Origin: Rhyacophila brunnea
Lineage: Eukaryota; Arthropoda; Insecta; Trichoptera; Rhyacophilidae
Length of the DNA stretch: 64,000 nucleotides
Assembly (NCBI GenBank): GCA_022495005.1
Contig: JAGYXB010000096.1
Span: forward strand, 124,001-188,000
Direction of reading: 5' to 3'
Shown here: positions 22,265 to 34,119 of the stretch, piece by piece
Numbering within the stretch: the first letter of the stretch is position 1
Layout of the letters: each line of letters opens with the position of its first letter
Position numbers and translations under genes: made by a program
The notes under the pieces: generated by a model
The model's database searches: none
The model's input: the letters and a program-made list of their open reading frames with translations, nothing else
What the model was told of the DNA's origin: nothing

Positions 22265-23018
22265 TTGCCCGGAATAATGTTGTATACCATTTGACAGTTC
22301 TGTTGATCTCATGAATAAAATTATTACTTTCGACATATTATTAATATGTCGAACGTTAATCGATTGTATTCAATTGATTTATCCATATTGTTATTGGAAA
22401 TGTTGTTTGATAATAATGCTGGCATTATAGTGCTCTATAATATTGTAACTTAATCTAATACCGTTACAATTTTTTTAATCGTTCCTAGTTCTAATTTGCA
22501 AGGTCGCGTTTGTGCCAAAAAAAATTTGAATCCGGGATGTGTTCTCGATTTTAATATCAAGACAAATATGCAATTAGCATTCAGGTTACTGAATCACAAT
22601 GGACAAAGTCATCATCTCGTCTCATGTATTGAGAGTCGAATGTCGGACGCTATGTTCAGAAAGCAGACGAAGATAATTCTATGATCAAAGACCTCAATGA
22701 CATGACGTGTGAATTTAGATGAGCATGCTGCCTTTTTTAAGGCACTATTGAGTGAAGCAGAATAAATAAAATACATTTTGCGGAATAATGTTGTATGTGA
22801 AATTTTCATATTATACAACATTTTTCCACTAATTTACTATATTTTTTTGTAATAAATTCAAATTTAATTGCCTTTATTCACCACTTTACATTTAAAACTC
22901 TTAATAATTGTATGTTTATTGTATTTAAAATATAAAATGTAACGAAACATAACTGGTTTAATTATTTCCATTTTTCTCAAAACAAGAATATTGTTGGATA
23001 CAACGTTATTCCGGGCAA
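22265..23018. mobile_element. Nested element with TTGCCCGGAATAA inverted termini
   Basis: 754 bp with ends TTGCCCGGAATAATGTTGTA and its near-inverse at 22998-23018. An internal GCGGAATAATGTTGTAT at about 22780 repeats the terminus. A 62-codon open frame at 22496-22684 has no recognisable motif. No target duplication could be fixed. Confidence 0.7.
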
Positions 23019-23133
23019 GGGTTCAATTATGAAATACTAAGCCATAAATTATTGGTATTAGAGCGATTGTAATAAGAGCTTTGCTCTACATTTAACGTAA
23101 TGTGTCATTAAAATTTGCGGCCTGTCAGATACT

Positions 23134-24291
23134 CAGTGACGTCCCTGGACAAAATGCTGCCCCTAGGCAGTGCCAAAATGCCGCCACATTTTTTTATACT
23201 GTGCTTTTTATCATCCTTTCATGACTCCAATATCTAAGAAATGTGTTGTATGGATACATTACTAACAAGGTATTATAAATACCACTAAATCTAATCTAAG
23301 TGCCATCTCTGATTCAATAGACAATATTGCGAGTCTACGGTTTCGGATAGGTACATTTTAGGCATAAAGCCCATTGATGCAGCGAGTGCGGCGCTCGCGC
23401 AAAATTTCTACAAGTGGCGCGTAAATCAACGAAAATACAACGTAATCAAATACGCCAGCGCCCACTGGATTTGACGACGCATTTTACGCGCGCGCCGCAT
23501 GAATCATCGTTTTTTCGCGAATCACCGCTTCTCGGCGATACGAATGAAAGAAAATACAATAGAGTCCATTCATTGAACACAGCGAGTAAAAACACGCTGC
23601 GCGAGGCATTGTCGATCGACGGGCGGAAAGCAATTATTTAATTACAGAAAAGTCATTGTTTTATTTTATTGCGTGTTCAGTTTATCGCTGGTTGAATAAT
23701 GTCATCGTAAATTTTAATTACAAGCCCTGAAATAATATAATATTTTTATTGCTTTGTTATGAGAGGCGCTGTAATAATATTTATTTTGTGCTGCTTGGGC
23801 CACTTATAACATAGGTGAAGGGTAATGCGCGGGAAGAGACGTGTGATTATGGTTATGAATAAACACTGCATACGCGGACTTCGCGCGCCCGACGCGTTCT
23901 GTGGGCATCATCGCTAAAAATACACTTGACAACTTCCAAAACGCGTGAGTGACTGGAAAATACATTTGGATAAATTTTAAATTAGGTATGCACGTGTCAT
24001 TGCTGGTCACCAAGAAGGTGACGTCCAAGGACAACGGAAGTAAACTAGACATCGCGAACCCGAAAAAAAAATATAGTCCTGTTACAACTTTTATAGTACC
24101 TACCTAATTAACACATTTTGTTTCCAACAAGTGAGCTGATTTTTTTAATTGAAAGATATTTCCGTTATTACTAAGTTTAGGTAGCTATTTCTATATATAG
24201 ATACCCAATTTTTCTCCTCGATTTGCTGCCCTTTGGGTAACTGCCGCCCCCAAGCGACGCTCAATCTGCCTACCCCCACGGGACGTCACTG
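23134..24291. mobile_element. hAT-type MITE family H, long copy with internal insert, perfect TSD
   Basis: The ends CAGTGACGTCCC and GGGACGTCACTG are flanked by identical CAGATACT (23126-23133, 24292-24299). At 1158 bp it is about 800 bp longer than copy 1; extra sequence at about 23275-23990 includes a CpG-rich block. Confidence 0.88.
23275..23990. repeat. CpG-rich insert inside a family H MITE
   Basis: Sequence absent from the short family H copies. GCGCTCGCGC, TTTACGCGCGCGCCGC and GCGCGCCCGACGCG make it strikingly CpG-rich against the AT-rich surroundings. A 75-codon open frame at 23414-23641 has no recognisable motif. It may be a further nested element or captured genomic sequence. Confidence 0.5.
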
Positions 24292-24682
24292 CAGATACTG
24301 CCATGATAATATTGTGAGGCATAGAAATGGGTAATGCAACTTCCACACTGCGGAGGCCCATATGCTCCAGTTAGCGGTGAACATGGTAATTTACTTTCCT
24401 CAATATAACCTAGTGCTGGTCGGTTAATTTTCAGCATCACAGTGATGGAAAATTACTCAAAATCTAAGTGACTGGTTTTTTTTTAAGGTAAGCAGTAAAT
24501 TATCGCTCTTGATGTCATTCATGCATATTTTTTTATGATTGTTTTTATCAATTAAATGAAGTTTCTACCATACTATTCTATTCTACATATTTTTCGATAT
24601 TTCGCTGCCTGATTTCTATGTCACTTTCAGTAAAATGTTCAGGAGAGCAATTTGAAATAATAAATTGCACCACCAATATATA

Positions 24683-25103
24683 CAGTGGCGTCCCTAGACA
24701 GAATGCCGCCCCTAGGCAGCGCCAAAATGCTCCGTAATTCTTAATACAGTATTTTTTATCATCCTTCCATGACTCCAATATCTAAGAAACGTGTTGTATG
24801 GATACATTACTAACAAAATATAGACTACTTATTCGCAAATTTGCTAGTGTCGTTTCTGGTCACCAAGGACGCCGAAGGGCACCGGAAGTAAACGAAACAT
24901 CACGATCTCAACAACAAAATTACAGTCCTGTTAAACCTTTTATGTCAATTATTATTTTTCCAACCAGTAAGCTGATTTTTTAATGGAAAGATATGTTCGT
25001 TATTACTAAGTTTATGTAGCTATTTCTCCTCGATTTGCCGCCCTTCGAGTAACTGCCGCCCCCAAGCGACGATCAATCTGCCTACCCCCACGGGACGTCA
25101 CTG
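24683..25103. mobile_element. hAT-type MITE family H, copy 3, perfect TSD
   Basis: The ends CAGTGGCGTCCC and GGGACGTCACTG are flanked by identical AATATATA (24675-24682, 25104-25111). 421 bp, interior as in the other copies. Confidence 0.88.
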
Positions 25104-25638
25104 AATATATACATCGCTGTCTGATTCCCAGGTTGTTCATTTTTTTTATTTTTCATTCATTGTTCATTTTCCGTAAAATTCTCAGGAGAACAATTTGATA
25201 GTTCATATTGAAATAATTGCACAACCTATATAATATATTAAAAACTGTGTTCTGCATATAAAAGAATAACTTATTTTCGAGATTATCGACAAATGCGTTC
25301 ATAATTTTTATATTCTAACTAATGGGTTAAACCAAAGAGGTCTAATCTCTTTGGGTTAAACAGAGTTCTGGAAATAGAACAAAATGGCATTAAAAAGTCA
25401 TTTTCTTTAAAAATGTGAAATAGAACAACCTGGAAATCAGGCAGCGATTTCTAGAAAATAAAAAGATTTTTATATTGAAATCCTTTTTCTTTTTATCTAA
25501 TCGAATTTCCCTATTGAGATAGTTTTATAAAAATATTATTACATAGCTTCCAATTAAAATTATCTGTAATAATAATTATTATTAACAATGCTCCATCTGC
25601 TGCGATACTCTGATAAAAATTACACAAAATTTGTTATA

Positions 25639-26940
25639 CGAGGGTGGGTCAATAATTCCTTAGAAAAAAGCATTAAAACAGTTTTTATTTTTGTATTTTT
25701 TTTTTATTTCTCAGCATAATCTCATTGGAGCTCAATACACTTGGTTAGACGTTTCTCAATTTTTTTTAAACCGTCAGAAAAATAAGTTTTCGGAAAGTCC
25801 TCAAAATAAGCATTTGTCCGATCGATGACTTCTTCATTTGAAAAAAAACGTTGTCCACTTAGCCATTTTTTTAAGTTTGGGAAAAGGAAAAAGTCACTGG
25901 GGGCTAAATCTGGCGAATACGGTGGGTGGTCGACCAATTCGAACTTCAATTCTTCAATTTTAGCCATTGATCGTAAACATGTGTGAACACGGGCATTGTC
26001 CTGATGAAAGAGGATTTTTTCCTGTTTAAATGAGGCTGTTTTTCTTCAATTTTGTTTTTTAGCTGGTCCAATAAAGATGCATAATAATCCCCTGTTATTG
26101 TTTTTCCTTTTCCAAATAGTCAACGAAAATAATTCCACGTGCATCCCAAAATACAGTAGCCATAACCTTACCAGCTGATTTTACGGTTTTCGCCTTCTTT
26201 GGACATGGTTTGCCTTTCGCAATCCACTGCTTTGACTGTTCTTTCGTCTCGGGAGTATAGTGGTGTATCCATGTTTCATCTACAGTCACAAAGCGACGAA
26301 AAAATTCATCCGGATTGCGTTGCATGAGCGACAACAGGGCTTTAGAGGCCACCAACCTATTGCGTTTATTGTCGACTGTGAGCAAACGCGGCACCCATCT
26401 TGCAGAAATATTTTTCATGCCCAATTTGTCATGTAAAATAGAAATGACGCTACCTTTTGAGATCCCTGTAACCTCAATTATCTCACTCAACTTTAATCTT
26501 CGGTCACTTAACACCATATCGTGGATTTTATTGATCATTTCTGGTGTAGTCACCTCTACAGGACGTCCTGAGCGTGGTTCATCCTTTGTTGATGTACGAC
26601 CACGTTTAAATTCATTTAACCAGTTATAAATAGTTGCAAGTGAAGGAGCAGATATGCCGTGAACTAAATCCAACTCATTTTTTATTTCCTTTGCTGTTAA
26701 CCCTTTTATATTAAAATGTTTAATAACAGCTCTAAACTCAATTTTCTCCATTTTCCATTTTTCCATTTTCCACAAGCAAATTTTTTTTTTAAATGTACGA
26801 GAAACACACAACAACCCGACCAATCTGATTGAAACTTCGCAGCATACTGAATCGGTAGTGCCGCTGCATGAAAACAAACCGCTTACAGTACTAGTCGCGC
26901 CACCTGTCGGCTTTTCTAAGGACTTATTGACCCACCCTCG
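25639..26940 (-). mobile_element. mariner element (irritans-like), copy 1
   Basis: 1302 bp between TA dinucleotides (25637-25638, 26941-26942). The ends CGAGGGTGGGTCAATAA are inverted repeats of about 28 bp. It carries a broken transposase on the minus strand and lies about 1.75 kb from a second copy in opposite orientation. Confidence 0.95.
25722..26751 (-). pseudogene. mariner transposase, frameshifted
   Basis: DNA cut-and-paste transposase of the Tc1/mariner superfamily. In order: an N-terminal helix-turn-helix region, the WVPRLLTVD linker motif, the first catalytic Asp in TVDETWIHH, the second in HQDNAR and the third in YSPDLAPSD with 34 residues between the second and third, so DD34D as in mariner. 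The likely start is the ATG at 26751. Two single-base losses in A runs against the other copy, near 26103 and 26012, break the frame, so no functional protein is expected. The linker motif and the catalytic-domain residues resemble the irritans subfamily; this is recognition, not an alignment. Confidence 0.92.
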
Positions 26941-27406
26941 TAATTATATCAGGTAATTTATAGATAGATACAATTCCCCCATTTGTGTGATATTTTAGTC
27001 AATTGTATTTAATAGTATGTTTCATAATTTTATCGTTAGATGTCACTAATACTGGTAAATATAATCATATATGAAAATTCATAAAAATTACAATCGACTG
27101 TATCCATCTGTTTCTAAATTATATATTAAAAAACCTCACCGTGTGAGTGAAACACGCTCACAGAAAAAATATCTATACTAATTATTAATTGTAATTATTC
27201 TTTTATTCAATACTAAATATAGATACATAGGGTTTTTAAGAATGTTAGATTCTTTATCTTAGATTAGAAAAAATTCTTGAAAAAAAGTTGGACTGAGTGC
27301 GATCCAAGCGAACTCATCTCTTTCCCTTTCCGGGTGAGTGGTTTGATTCGTCAATAATTCATTCTAATTATTTTTTATATTCACGTTTAACCTGAGTCCT
27401 TCAAAT

Positions 27407-27590
27407 TCTTCTTCTTCTTATTGTGCCATCCCCTAGCGGAGGTCGGCCACCATCAAGGCGATCTTATCTCTATCGTCTGCAACCCGGAACAGTTCGGTGG
27501 AGCTGCACTCGTACCAATCACGGAGGTTCTTAAGCCACAAAATGCGGCGCCGTCCTCTGCTACGCTTCCCATTGATCTGCTACGTTCCGT
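27407..27590 (-). pseudogene. Non-LTR retrotransposon 3' end (RT C-terminal tail), AAG-repeat end
   Basis: On the minus strand the frame reads R-G-R-R-R-I-L-W-L-K-N-L-R-D-W, then ELFRVADDRDKIALMVADLR and a stop at 27433-27435, followed by GGGATGGCACAATAAG and an AAG tandem end. This is the C-terminal tail seen in RTE-like and related endonuclease/RT non-LTR elements. Only about 55 codons remain, a typical 5'-truncated insertion. Confidence 0.7.
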
Positions 27591-27764
27591 GGGGGTAGGC
27601 ATGTCATGCGTTGCTAAGGGGCGGTAACTTATAAAGAGCGACCAATGAAAAAAAGTGCGATCATTACAAGCAGTGAGGTTTTCCATGATGCCAACGCTGC
27701 GAGTCTTAAAAATGCAGAGGGGACCTTCAAATTTGTCAGAACCTAAGACCTCCACGACGTACGT

Positions 27765-27935
27765 AGAGTCTGTTTTCTATAAGCTGGCATGCGGTTTTCC
27801 CCCCGCTTCAGCATTCAGCACTGCATTCCCTCTCGTTCCCTCCCATTGAAAACATGCAACAGTCGAACGCGATGGCACAATGCTTTCCGTCCGCGAACGA
27901 CGTGACGTGAACGCCAGCTTATAGAAGAGAGACTC
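27765..27935. mobile_element. 171-bp MITE with TA-type ends
   Basis: AGAGTCTGTTTTCTATAAGC and GCTTATAGAAGAGAGACTCT are inverted repeats of about 24 bp including CCAGC. GTA and TAA at the ends allow a TA target duplication, as in Tc1/mariner-type MITEs. Locally GC-richer than its surroundings. Confidence 0.65.
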
Positions 27936-28149
27936 TAAAGTCTAAAACCACTGCTGTTTGAGAGTAGGTTTTGTTGAAACGCTCCAATCCTCAGTAGATG
28001 AATGTGTATATTATTATATTATAATACTTATGTATTTTTTTCGAATTGTTTATTGCATTTTGTCTGTTTAATACCTATAATAAAATAGGTAGGTCTAGGA
28101 CAGGTATACAGATACACGTGACAATTTCGCATACAATTTGAGACTAAAT

Positions 28150-28625
28150 AATTACAAGATAAAAAGAACTTTTCATATACCACGTTTTTAAATTTTCTGT
28201 TGAATCATATAAACTTGACAATTCTATGTATTAATAATTTAGTACAAATCATTTTTTTGCTATTTTGCAACAAACAAATATATAATACTGAAATGTCATT
28301 TTGATTTCCATAGTAACGCACGTATGTATATATTAATAATTTAGTTGCTAGGACCACCCCCTTAGCAACCAATAATAGTGGATTGGATTACGGATTTCTT
28401 CCAAAATAACTTTTCATACAAAACAGAATTAACTGAAAATGAATTGAATTTTGCTTAAAGATGGCTAAAAGTATTAAAGAATGCATTGGCATCGTGTTCT
28501 GATATATTCTAAAAGTTTGTCTAGCTAGTCGGGAAGTTAGTTAAAAATCGATTGCAAGATTTGTACTGGGACAAACAACCACCGGACAAACAAGAATACG
28601 ACATAATAAAAACGTTGTAAAAAAA
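28150..28625 (+). repeat. Dispersed repeat family F, copy 2
   Basis: Begins ATTACAAGATAAAAAGAAC and ends near AAAAACGTTGTAAAA, collinear with the copy at 2131. Confidence 0.75.
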
Positions 28626-28686
28626 ATAAAAGGGGACAGCATTCTATCTGCACACATATATCATTTACTAATATTCTTCTGAAATA

Positions 28687-29989
28687 CGAGGGTGGGTCAA
28701 TAAGTCCTTAGAAAAGCCGACAGGTGGCGCGACTAGTACTGTAAGCGGTTTGTTTTCATGCAGCGGCACTACCGATTCAGTATGCTGCGAAGTTTCAATC
28801 AGATTGGTCGGGTTGTTGTGTGTTTCTCGTACATTTAAAAAAAAAATTTGCTTGTGGAAAATGGAAAAATGGAAAATGGAAAATGGAGAAAATTGAGTTT
28901 AGAGCTGTTATTAAACATTTTAATATAAAAGGGTTAACAGCAAAGGAAATAAAAAATGAGTTGGATTTAGTTCACGGCATATCTGCTCCTTCACTTGCAA
29001 CTATTTATAACTGGTTAAATGAATTTAAACGTGGTCGTACATCAACAAAGGATGAACCACGCTCAGGACGTCCTGTAGAGGTGACTACACCAGAAATGAT
29101 CAATAAAATCCACGATATGGTGTTAAGTGACCGAAGATTAAAGTTGAGTGAGATAATTGAGGTTACAGGGATCTCAAAAGTAGCGTCATTTCTATTTTAC
29201 ATGACAAATTGGGCATGAAAAATATTTCTGCAAGATGGGTGCCGCGTTTGCTCACAGTCGACAATAAACGCAATAGGGTGGTGGCCTCTAAAGCCCTGTT
29301 GTCGCTCATGCAACGCAATCCGGATGAATTTTTTCGTCGCTTTGTGACTGTAGATGAAACATGGATACACCACTATACTCCCGAGACGAAAGAACAGTCA
29401 AAGCAGTGGATTGCGAAGGGCGAACCATGTCCAAAGAAGGCGAAAACCGTAAAATCAGCTGGTAAGGTTATGGCTACTGTATTTTGGGATGCACGTGAAA
29501 TTATTTTCGTTGACTATTTGGAAAAAGGAAAAACAATAACAGGGGATTATTATGCATCTTTATTGGACCAGCTAAAAAACAAAATTGAAGAAAAACGGCC
29601 TCATTTAAACAGGAAAAAAATCCTCTTTCATCAGGACAATGCCCGTGTTCACACATGTTTACGATCAATGGCTAAAATTGAAGAATTTAGTTCAGGTGGT
29701 CGACCACCCACCGTATTCGCAGATTTAGCCCCCAGTGACTTTCCTTTCCCAAACTTAAAAAAATGGCTAAGTGGACAACGTTTTTTTTCAAATGAAGAAG
29801 TCATCGATCGGACAAATGCTTATTTTGAGGACCTTCCGAAAACTTATTTTTCTGATGGTTTAAAAAAAATTGAGAAACGTCTAACCAAGTGTATTGAGCT
29901 CCAAGGAGATTATGTTGAGAAATAAAAAAAAATACAAAAATAAAAACTGTTTTAAGGCTTTTTTCTAAGGAATTATTGACCCACCCTCG
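28687..29989 (+). mobile_element. mariner element (irritans-like), copy 2
   Basis: 1303 bp between TA dinucleotides (28685-28686, 29990-29991), same inverted termini as copy 1 and near-identical throughout, in the opposite orientation. Confidence 0.95.
28883..29925 (+). pseudogene. mariner transposase, frameshifted
   Basis: Same transposase family as the copy at 25722-26751. The first frame runs from ATG 28883 to 29218 and ends early because one G is missing near 29180 relative to the other copy; the second frame (29209-29925) carries WVPRLLTVD, TVDETWIHH and HQDNAR. The third catalytic segment is also damaged: around 29683-29750 several small indels scramble the residues before LAPSD and shorten the FFLFPN region. 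The breaks differ from those of the opposite copy, so the two decayed independently. Confidence 0.92.
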
Positions 29990-29991
29990 TA

Positions 29992-31191
29992 CCTACGTTT
30001 CATTGACCAGTGATTCTGATTACATATTAATTAATTTATTGCTAGTACATATTATTTGAATGAAAATTGGTAATTTTTATTTTTGTACGTTTAATGAAAC
30101 TCCAGTTTTTCCCGCGGACTAGCTAACCATTTCGCCCATCCCACAGGTTACATATAAATTGTACGTAAAACATTTCACCGTAGCACAGTTCGCCGTGAGC
30201 TTTCTATCGGAAAGAGATGACCGGATTAATATAGTCTCCAACTTTATTAGATCAAATATGAACATTAATTCAATTTTCATAGCCGATTTTGGCAAAATTC
30301 ATGAATTCAAGAATGAAAACCTAACCTAACCTAACCTAACACATAATCCAGTAAATCGTAAAATTTGTTTGCCGCTGGCTTCCTGTAAACCGACAAGAAC
30401 CCTGTTTTATTTAGACATGAATTTCATCTCAGTACTATACGATCCAAAGAGGTTGGACGGTCTTTAATATACGACCATATATTTCTGATACAACATTTCA
30501 CGGTGAAAGTTGATACGGCGAACCGCATACGTACAAATTTCCAGACACGCATCCCCACATAGTAGGTACCAATAATTGTGTTGCCAGAATTTTCGAAAAT
30601 CTTTGATCAATTTTTACACTCAAATTATAAATAAAATACGTATTTTCCTTTTTAACTATTGGTGCTTTAGAGTTTAGACGAAACGACCACCTAAAGTCCT
30701 AAAATTATGCTTCACGGAAAACCGTCACTGCTCTGTCCGCATGACGTACGTAAATTCGCATTAAACATAAAATCCGACGCATCACATCACAATCACATTA
30801 AAATTTACTGCTAATATCACACGTCGTTTAAAATTTGATATCTGTCCCAGATGGGATACAATGGAAACATTACCGGATGACGTCTGCCTATTCGCGACAA
30901 TGCTATCTGGAACGAGAAGTCACTTTGACAGTTCGGAAGGAAGGTCGACATTTTCCGAAACACCAGCTGCTACATCTACAAAATTAGTTAGTTAGTTATT
31001 CACAAAGGAAAGAAAATGTATCCCATATTGCGCTGTCTGTAACATAAAACTTACCGGATATAACATGACGTGTATACGTACAAAATTACTTACCAAAAAG
31101 CTTGTAAAATGTTTTTATTATTACATATTCGACTGCTTAATCTACAAAAACCGGCTAACTCCACTTGGGCAAAATGCTCAGCGCATCAATT
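29992..31191. other. Intergenic, partly repeat-related
   Basis: No gene recognised. The segment at about 30400-30560 (TTTATTTAGACATGAATTT ... CGAACCGCATACGTAC) resembles 43840-43975, showing an old dispersed repeat. A (CCTAA)4 run lies at 30320. Confidence 0.5.
30320..30340 (-). repeat. Short interstitial telomere-type repeat
   Basis: Four tandem CCTAA units plus a C, the complement of the insect telomere unit TTAGG. Too short to be a telomere. Confidence 0.7.
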
Positions 31192-31495
31192 CTATGTATA
31201 CACAAAACTGCTTTCGGCCGGTACAACAGCTATCTAGGGTAGAAAGGTATCGAAGTATTAGCACTTATTGTAACAATTATTGCAATAAGTTAGCTGTAAT
31301 TGTTACAATAAGCGCTATGTTTTAACAGCACCTCTCTTGCCTATTGCTTGAAATTTCAGAGCGAGATAGTCAGTTTTGACTGTTTATATGTCTAACTTAA
31401 TGTAATTGTTACAATAAGAGCTAATACTTCGATACTTTCCTACCCTAGATAGCTGCTGTAGCGGAAGCGAATGCGAAAGCAGTCTTGTGTATAGA
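31192..31495. mobile_element. MITE with long inverted repeats of about 90 bp
   Basis: Left arm about 31192-31280 and right arm about 31404-31495 share inverted ATACACAA, CTGCTTTCG, AGCTATCTAGGGTAG and TATCGAAGTATTAGC blocks and a TTATTGTAACAATTA core. No coding content. Confidence 0.75.
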
Positions 31496-32266
31496 ATAAC
31501 GTAAAAAAAACGTAATAATTCGGTACTGTGGTGGCAAACGGTTATAACTGCTGTTTACACATTTTTACATGAGAGCAAAAACTAATAAATCTAAGAAATA
31601 AGAAATCAGTCTGACAAGTTAGTTTATAGGGTATTTTGAAGTGTTTTATATAAAAATATACGGAATTAGTATCCCAACACAAACCTTTAATTATTTCTTT
31701 TAAAAATATTGAAGTTTTATTGTCATATAAACTTTTTTCACATTTGGTCAGATGCAAATATCTTTTAACATTACTTTGTGACCAATAAAGTTACAGCTCT
31801 ACTATTTCGCCATATCAATGAATGTACTTACAATTATTTGGTACATATTTTGGAAAAAAAAACTTAAAAAGTGAAAAAAGCTGCAGTTATAACCATCTGC
31901 CATCGCAGTACCGAATTTAACTATCGAGCGGAATTTAACAATTCCAAAAATACAGTTGGATTTTTTTTACAAATAAGCTACACTATGAATTACACCATTT
32001 CAGCTTCCCTTTTATATAAAAAGAAAATTTGTTTTAAAGAGCGGAGTTGTTCAATTTTACGTTATTGGAAATTTGGGACCAGCAATTAATGGGCTGTTTT
32101 GTGTGAAGAACGATAACGCATTTATTTATAGGTTTAGGAGTTTGAACAAAATGCCATCAAAATCTCATTTTTGGTCAAAAGTGCAGTTAGCTGGTTTGCA
32201 GATTGAGCAGTCAAAATTATTTACTTGACTACCACCAATAATTATTATCAATTAGTAATCTTGTAG

Positions 32267-32480
32267 AGACTCTTCACGTGGCTAGGCCATGTGCTTCAGA
32301 TGCCGCCAAAGAATTCCACACTTCGTATCCCCTTGAGGCACAACCTAATGTAGCGGTGCTACAAAAGCGATTCACGCGCTGCAAGTCTTGCATGGCGGGA
32401 GGCGCGAAAGTTGGCGTTTGAACGAGAGATGCGGCGCGAACTTGTGCTTGCCTTATGTCCCAAAGCTGGGGCGTGACAGG
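32267..32480 (+). pseudogene. Non-LTR retrotransposon RT C-terminal fragment
   Basis: In one frame it reads T-W-L-G-H-V-L-Q-M-P-P, then after a stop R-A-A-S-L-A-W-R-E-A-R-K-L-A-F-E-R, the pattern of the tail of non-LTR reverse transcriptases (compare WLGHVLRMP at 33874). At least one stop; no start and no complete domain. Confidence 0.55.
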
Positions 32481-32937
32481 GTGAAGTATTAGTATTTACT
32501 AAGAAAAATGTTTATTTACTTAATTAAATGAAAAAGGTGATGTAAATAATAATTACTACCCAACCCTTGTCCAGTTCAAGATACAGAATAATTATTATGT
32601 CCGTCTAAAAATAATTATTAAATAACGATTCAGTATTCATATTGTGCACAATCATTAATTGTTAGAAAATCAACACACGCCGACACCTAGAAACATTACT
32701 TTCATGTAGTCTGGGCAGTTCACGGTGTAAAAATTTGCCCACTTTAATTAAAACAACATTCTACAAGACCAGTCGTCGCTACTTCCGATGAAACAGTAAA
32801 AGTTTTCCTCCTAAAACGGTCACACTTGCGTGTTTGTTAGTACGTTTGCACATATTATTTTGTATTGTTTGTCATATTGTTTATTTGTTTACGAACAGAT
32901 GTATCTTGATGTGTACCTACTACACTTCTGCAACGTC

Positions 32938-33062
32938 TTCTTGGCTACGCTTCTAGGCGCTAGTTGTCGACTAAATGGGAGGAGCTTGTTGGTTTATAAA
33001 GGAAGTGCGGTTAAAAATGGGAGGAGCATGTTGGTTCACAGTAGAACACGTAGCCAAGAAAA
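32938..33062. repeat. Small inverted-repeat unit
   Basis: TCTTGGCTACG at the left is the inverse of CGTAGCCAAGA at the right. Between them GGGAGGAGC(T/A)TGTTGGTT occurs twice about 45 bp apart. Could be a minimal MITE. Confidence 0.35.
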
Positions 33063-33473
33063 TGTTGCTGATGAGTAGGCACTTTTACTCTGACGTTAGA
33101 CTCTTTGCGCTAGCAAGTCATGGCAACTTATAAAAATATATATAATACGAGATAAGTGAACGGATATCGAAGATCAAGGCCATGCGCACTATAAACTCTG
33201 GTGTATGTGACAGGTCGCATTCACTTGTTGGCGTGCATACCATCACTGATTTTAGGTTCCCCATCTCCACCCGTCATGTATGATAGCCGTGGCCGCCTTC
33301 CATGATGACGCTTAAAACGTCTGCGAAAGAAAAGATTTTACATGCTGACCCTGCTATCCTGATACGGAGCCGCACGGGACTGATGTAACAACCATGCACC
33401 GTGGTGCTTAAAGAAATAATTTAGAGAGAGAAGCAAAGGGTTGGACTGGTTCAGCTAGTCTCGGTGACATTAA

Positions 33474-34119
33474 GTGACATCTGTATCCACAGACATCGAG
33501 AGCGTCGACAGCTTCAATTACCTGGGGGTATACATCACGGGAGATGGCATTTTGCAGAAAGAGCTCGCTATCCGAATGGGAATGGCTGGAGCAACATTCA
33601 ACTCGATGCGGAATGTCTGGGACTCACGATTGTACTCGGTCAAAACCAAATACCGCCTATTCGACGCTTGCATTCTGACGGTACTGCTTTACGGTAGCGA
33701 ATCATGGCACCTTACGAAGGCTCAGAGCAATCGTATATTGAGCTTCGAAAACAGATGTTTGCGACGAATACTGGGTGTGCGGTGGTATGACTTTAGGAGC
33801 AACGAGGAGATAAGAGAACGTACCAAGCAGCCTCTCATCACGCTGAAAGTGAAGAGGTGACGTTGGACCTGGCTCGGCCACGTGCTGCGGATGCCAGAAG
33901 AGAACTTTAACCTGGCTTGCCTGTTCTTCAAGCCGACCGGATTCCGGCATCCTGGAAGGCCGCTAAATACAATCTACAGAGTGTATACGGCGGAGCTACG
34001 GGATGCTGGTTTGACCTGGAACGAATCAAGAAGACTGGCGAGCAACAGGAATTCTTGGAGGCGCCGCGTGGTGTCAATATGCTCCAGTTAAGGGGCGGAA
34101 ATGGCAAAAGAAGAAGAAG
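33474..34119 (+). pseudogene. Non-LTR retrotransposon RT C-terminal region, AAG-repeat end
   Basis: One frame from 33474 to the TAA at 34089-34091 encodes the region after the RT fingers and palm of an endonuclease/RT element: S-F-N-Y-L-G-V-Y-I, then L-L-Y-G-S-E-S-W, RILSFENRCLRRILG, WLGHVLRMPEE, G-R-P ... and LASNRNSWR. One internal TGA at 33858-33860 (from CGA, judging by context) breaks it. After the stop lies an AAG tandem end (34107-34119). The 5' part of the element is missing. Confidence 0.8.

Larger units (their letters stand above)
22089..24324. mobile_element. MITE family G, copy split by two nested insertions
   Basis: The outer sequence CTATGCCTTCAG ... GAGGCATAG matches the 269-bp copy at 18745. 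It is interrupted at 22265-23018 by a TTGCCCGGAATAA element and at 23134-24291 by a family H hAT MITE; removing both restores collinearity with the uninterrupted copy. Confidence 0.8.

Noticed and set aside
26315..26629. 104-codon + strand frame in mariner copy 1
   Set aside because: Antisense to the transposase pseudogene.
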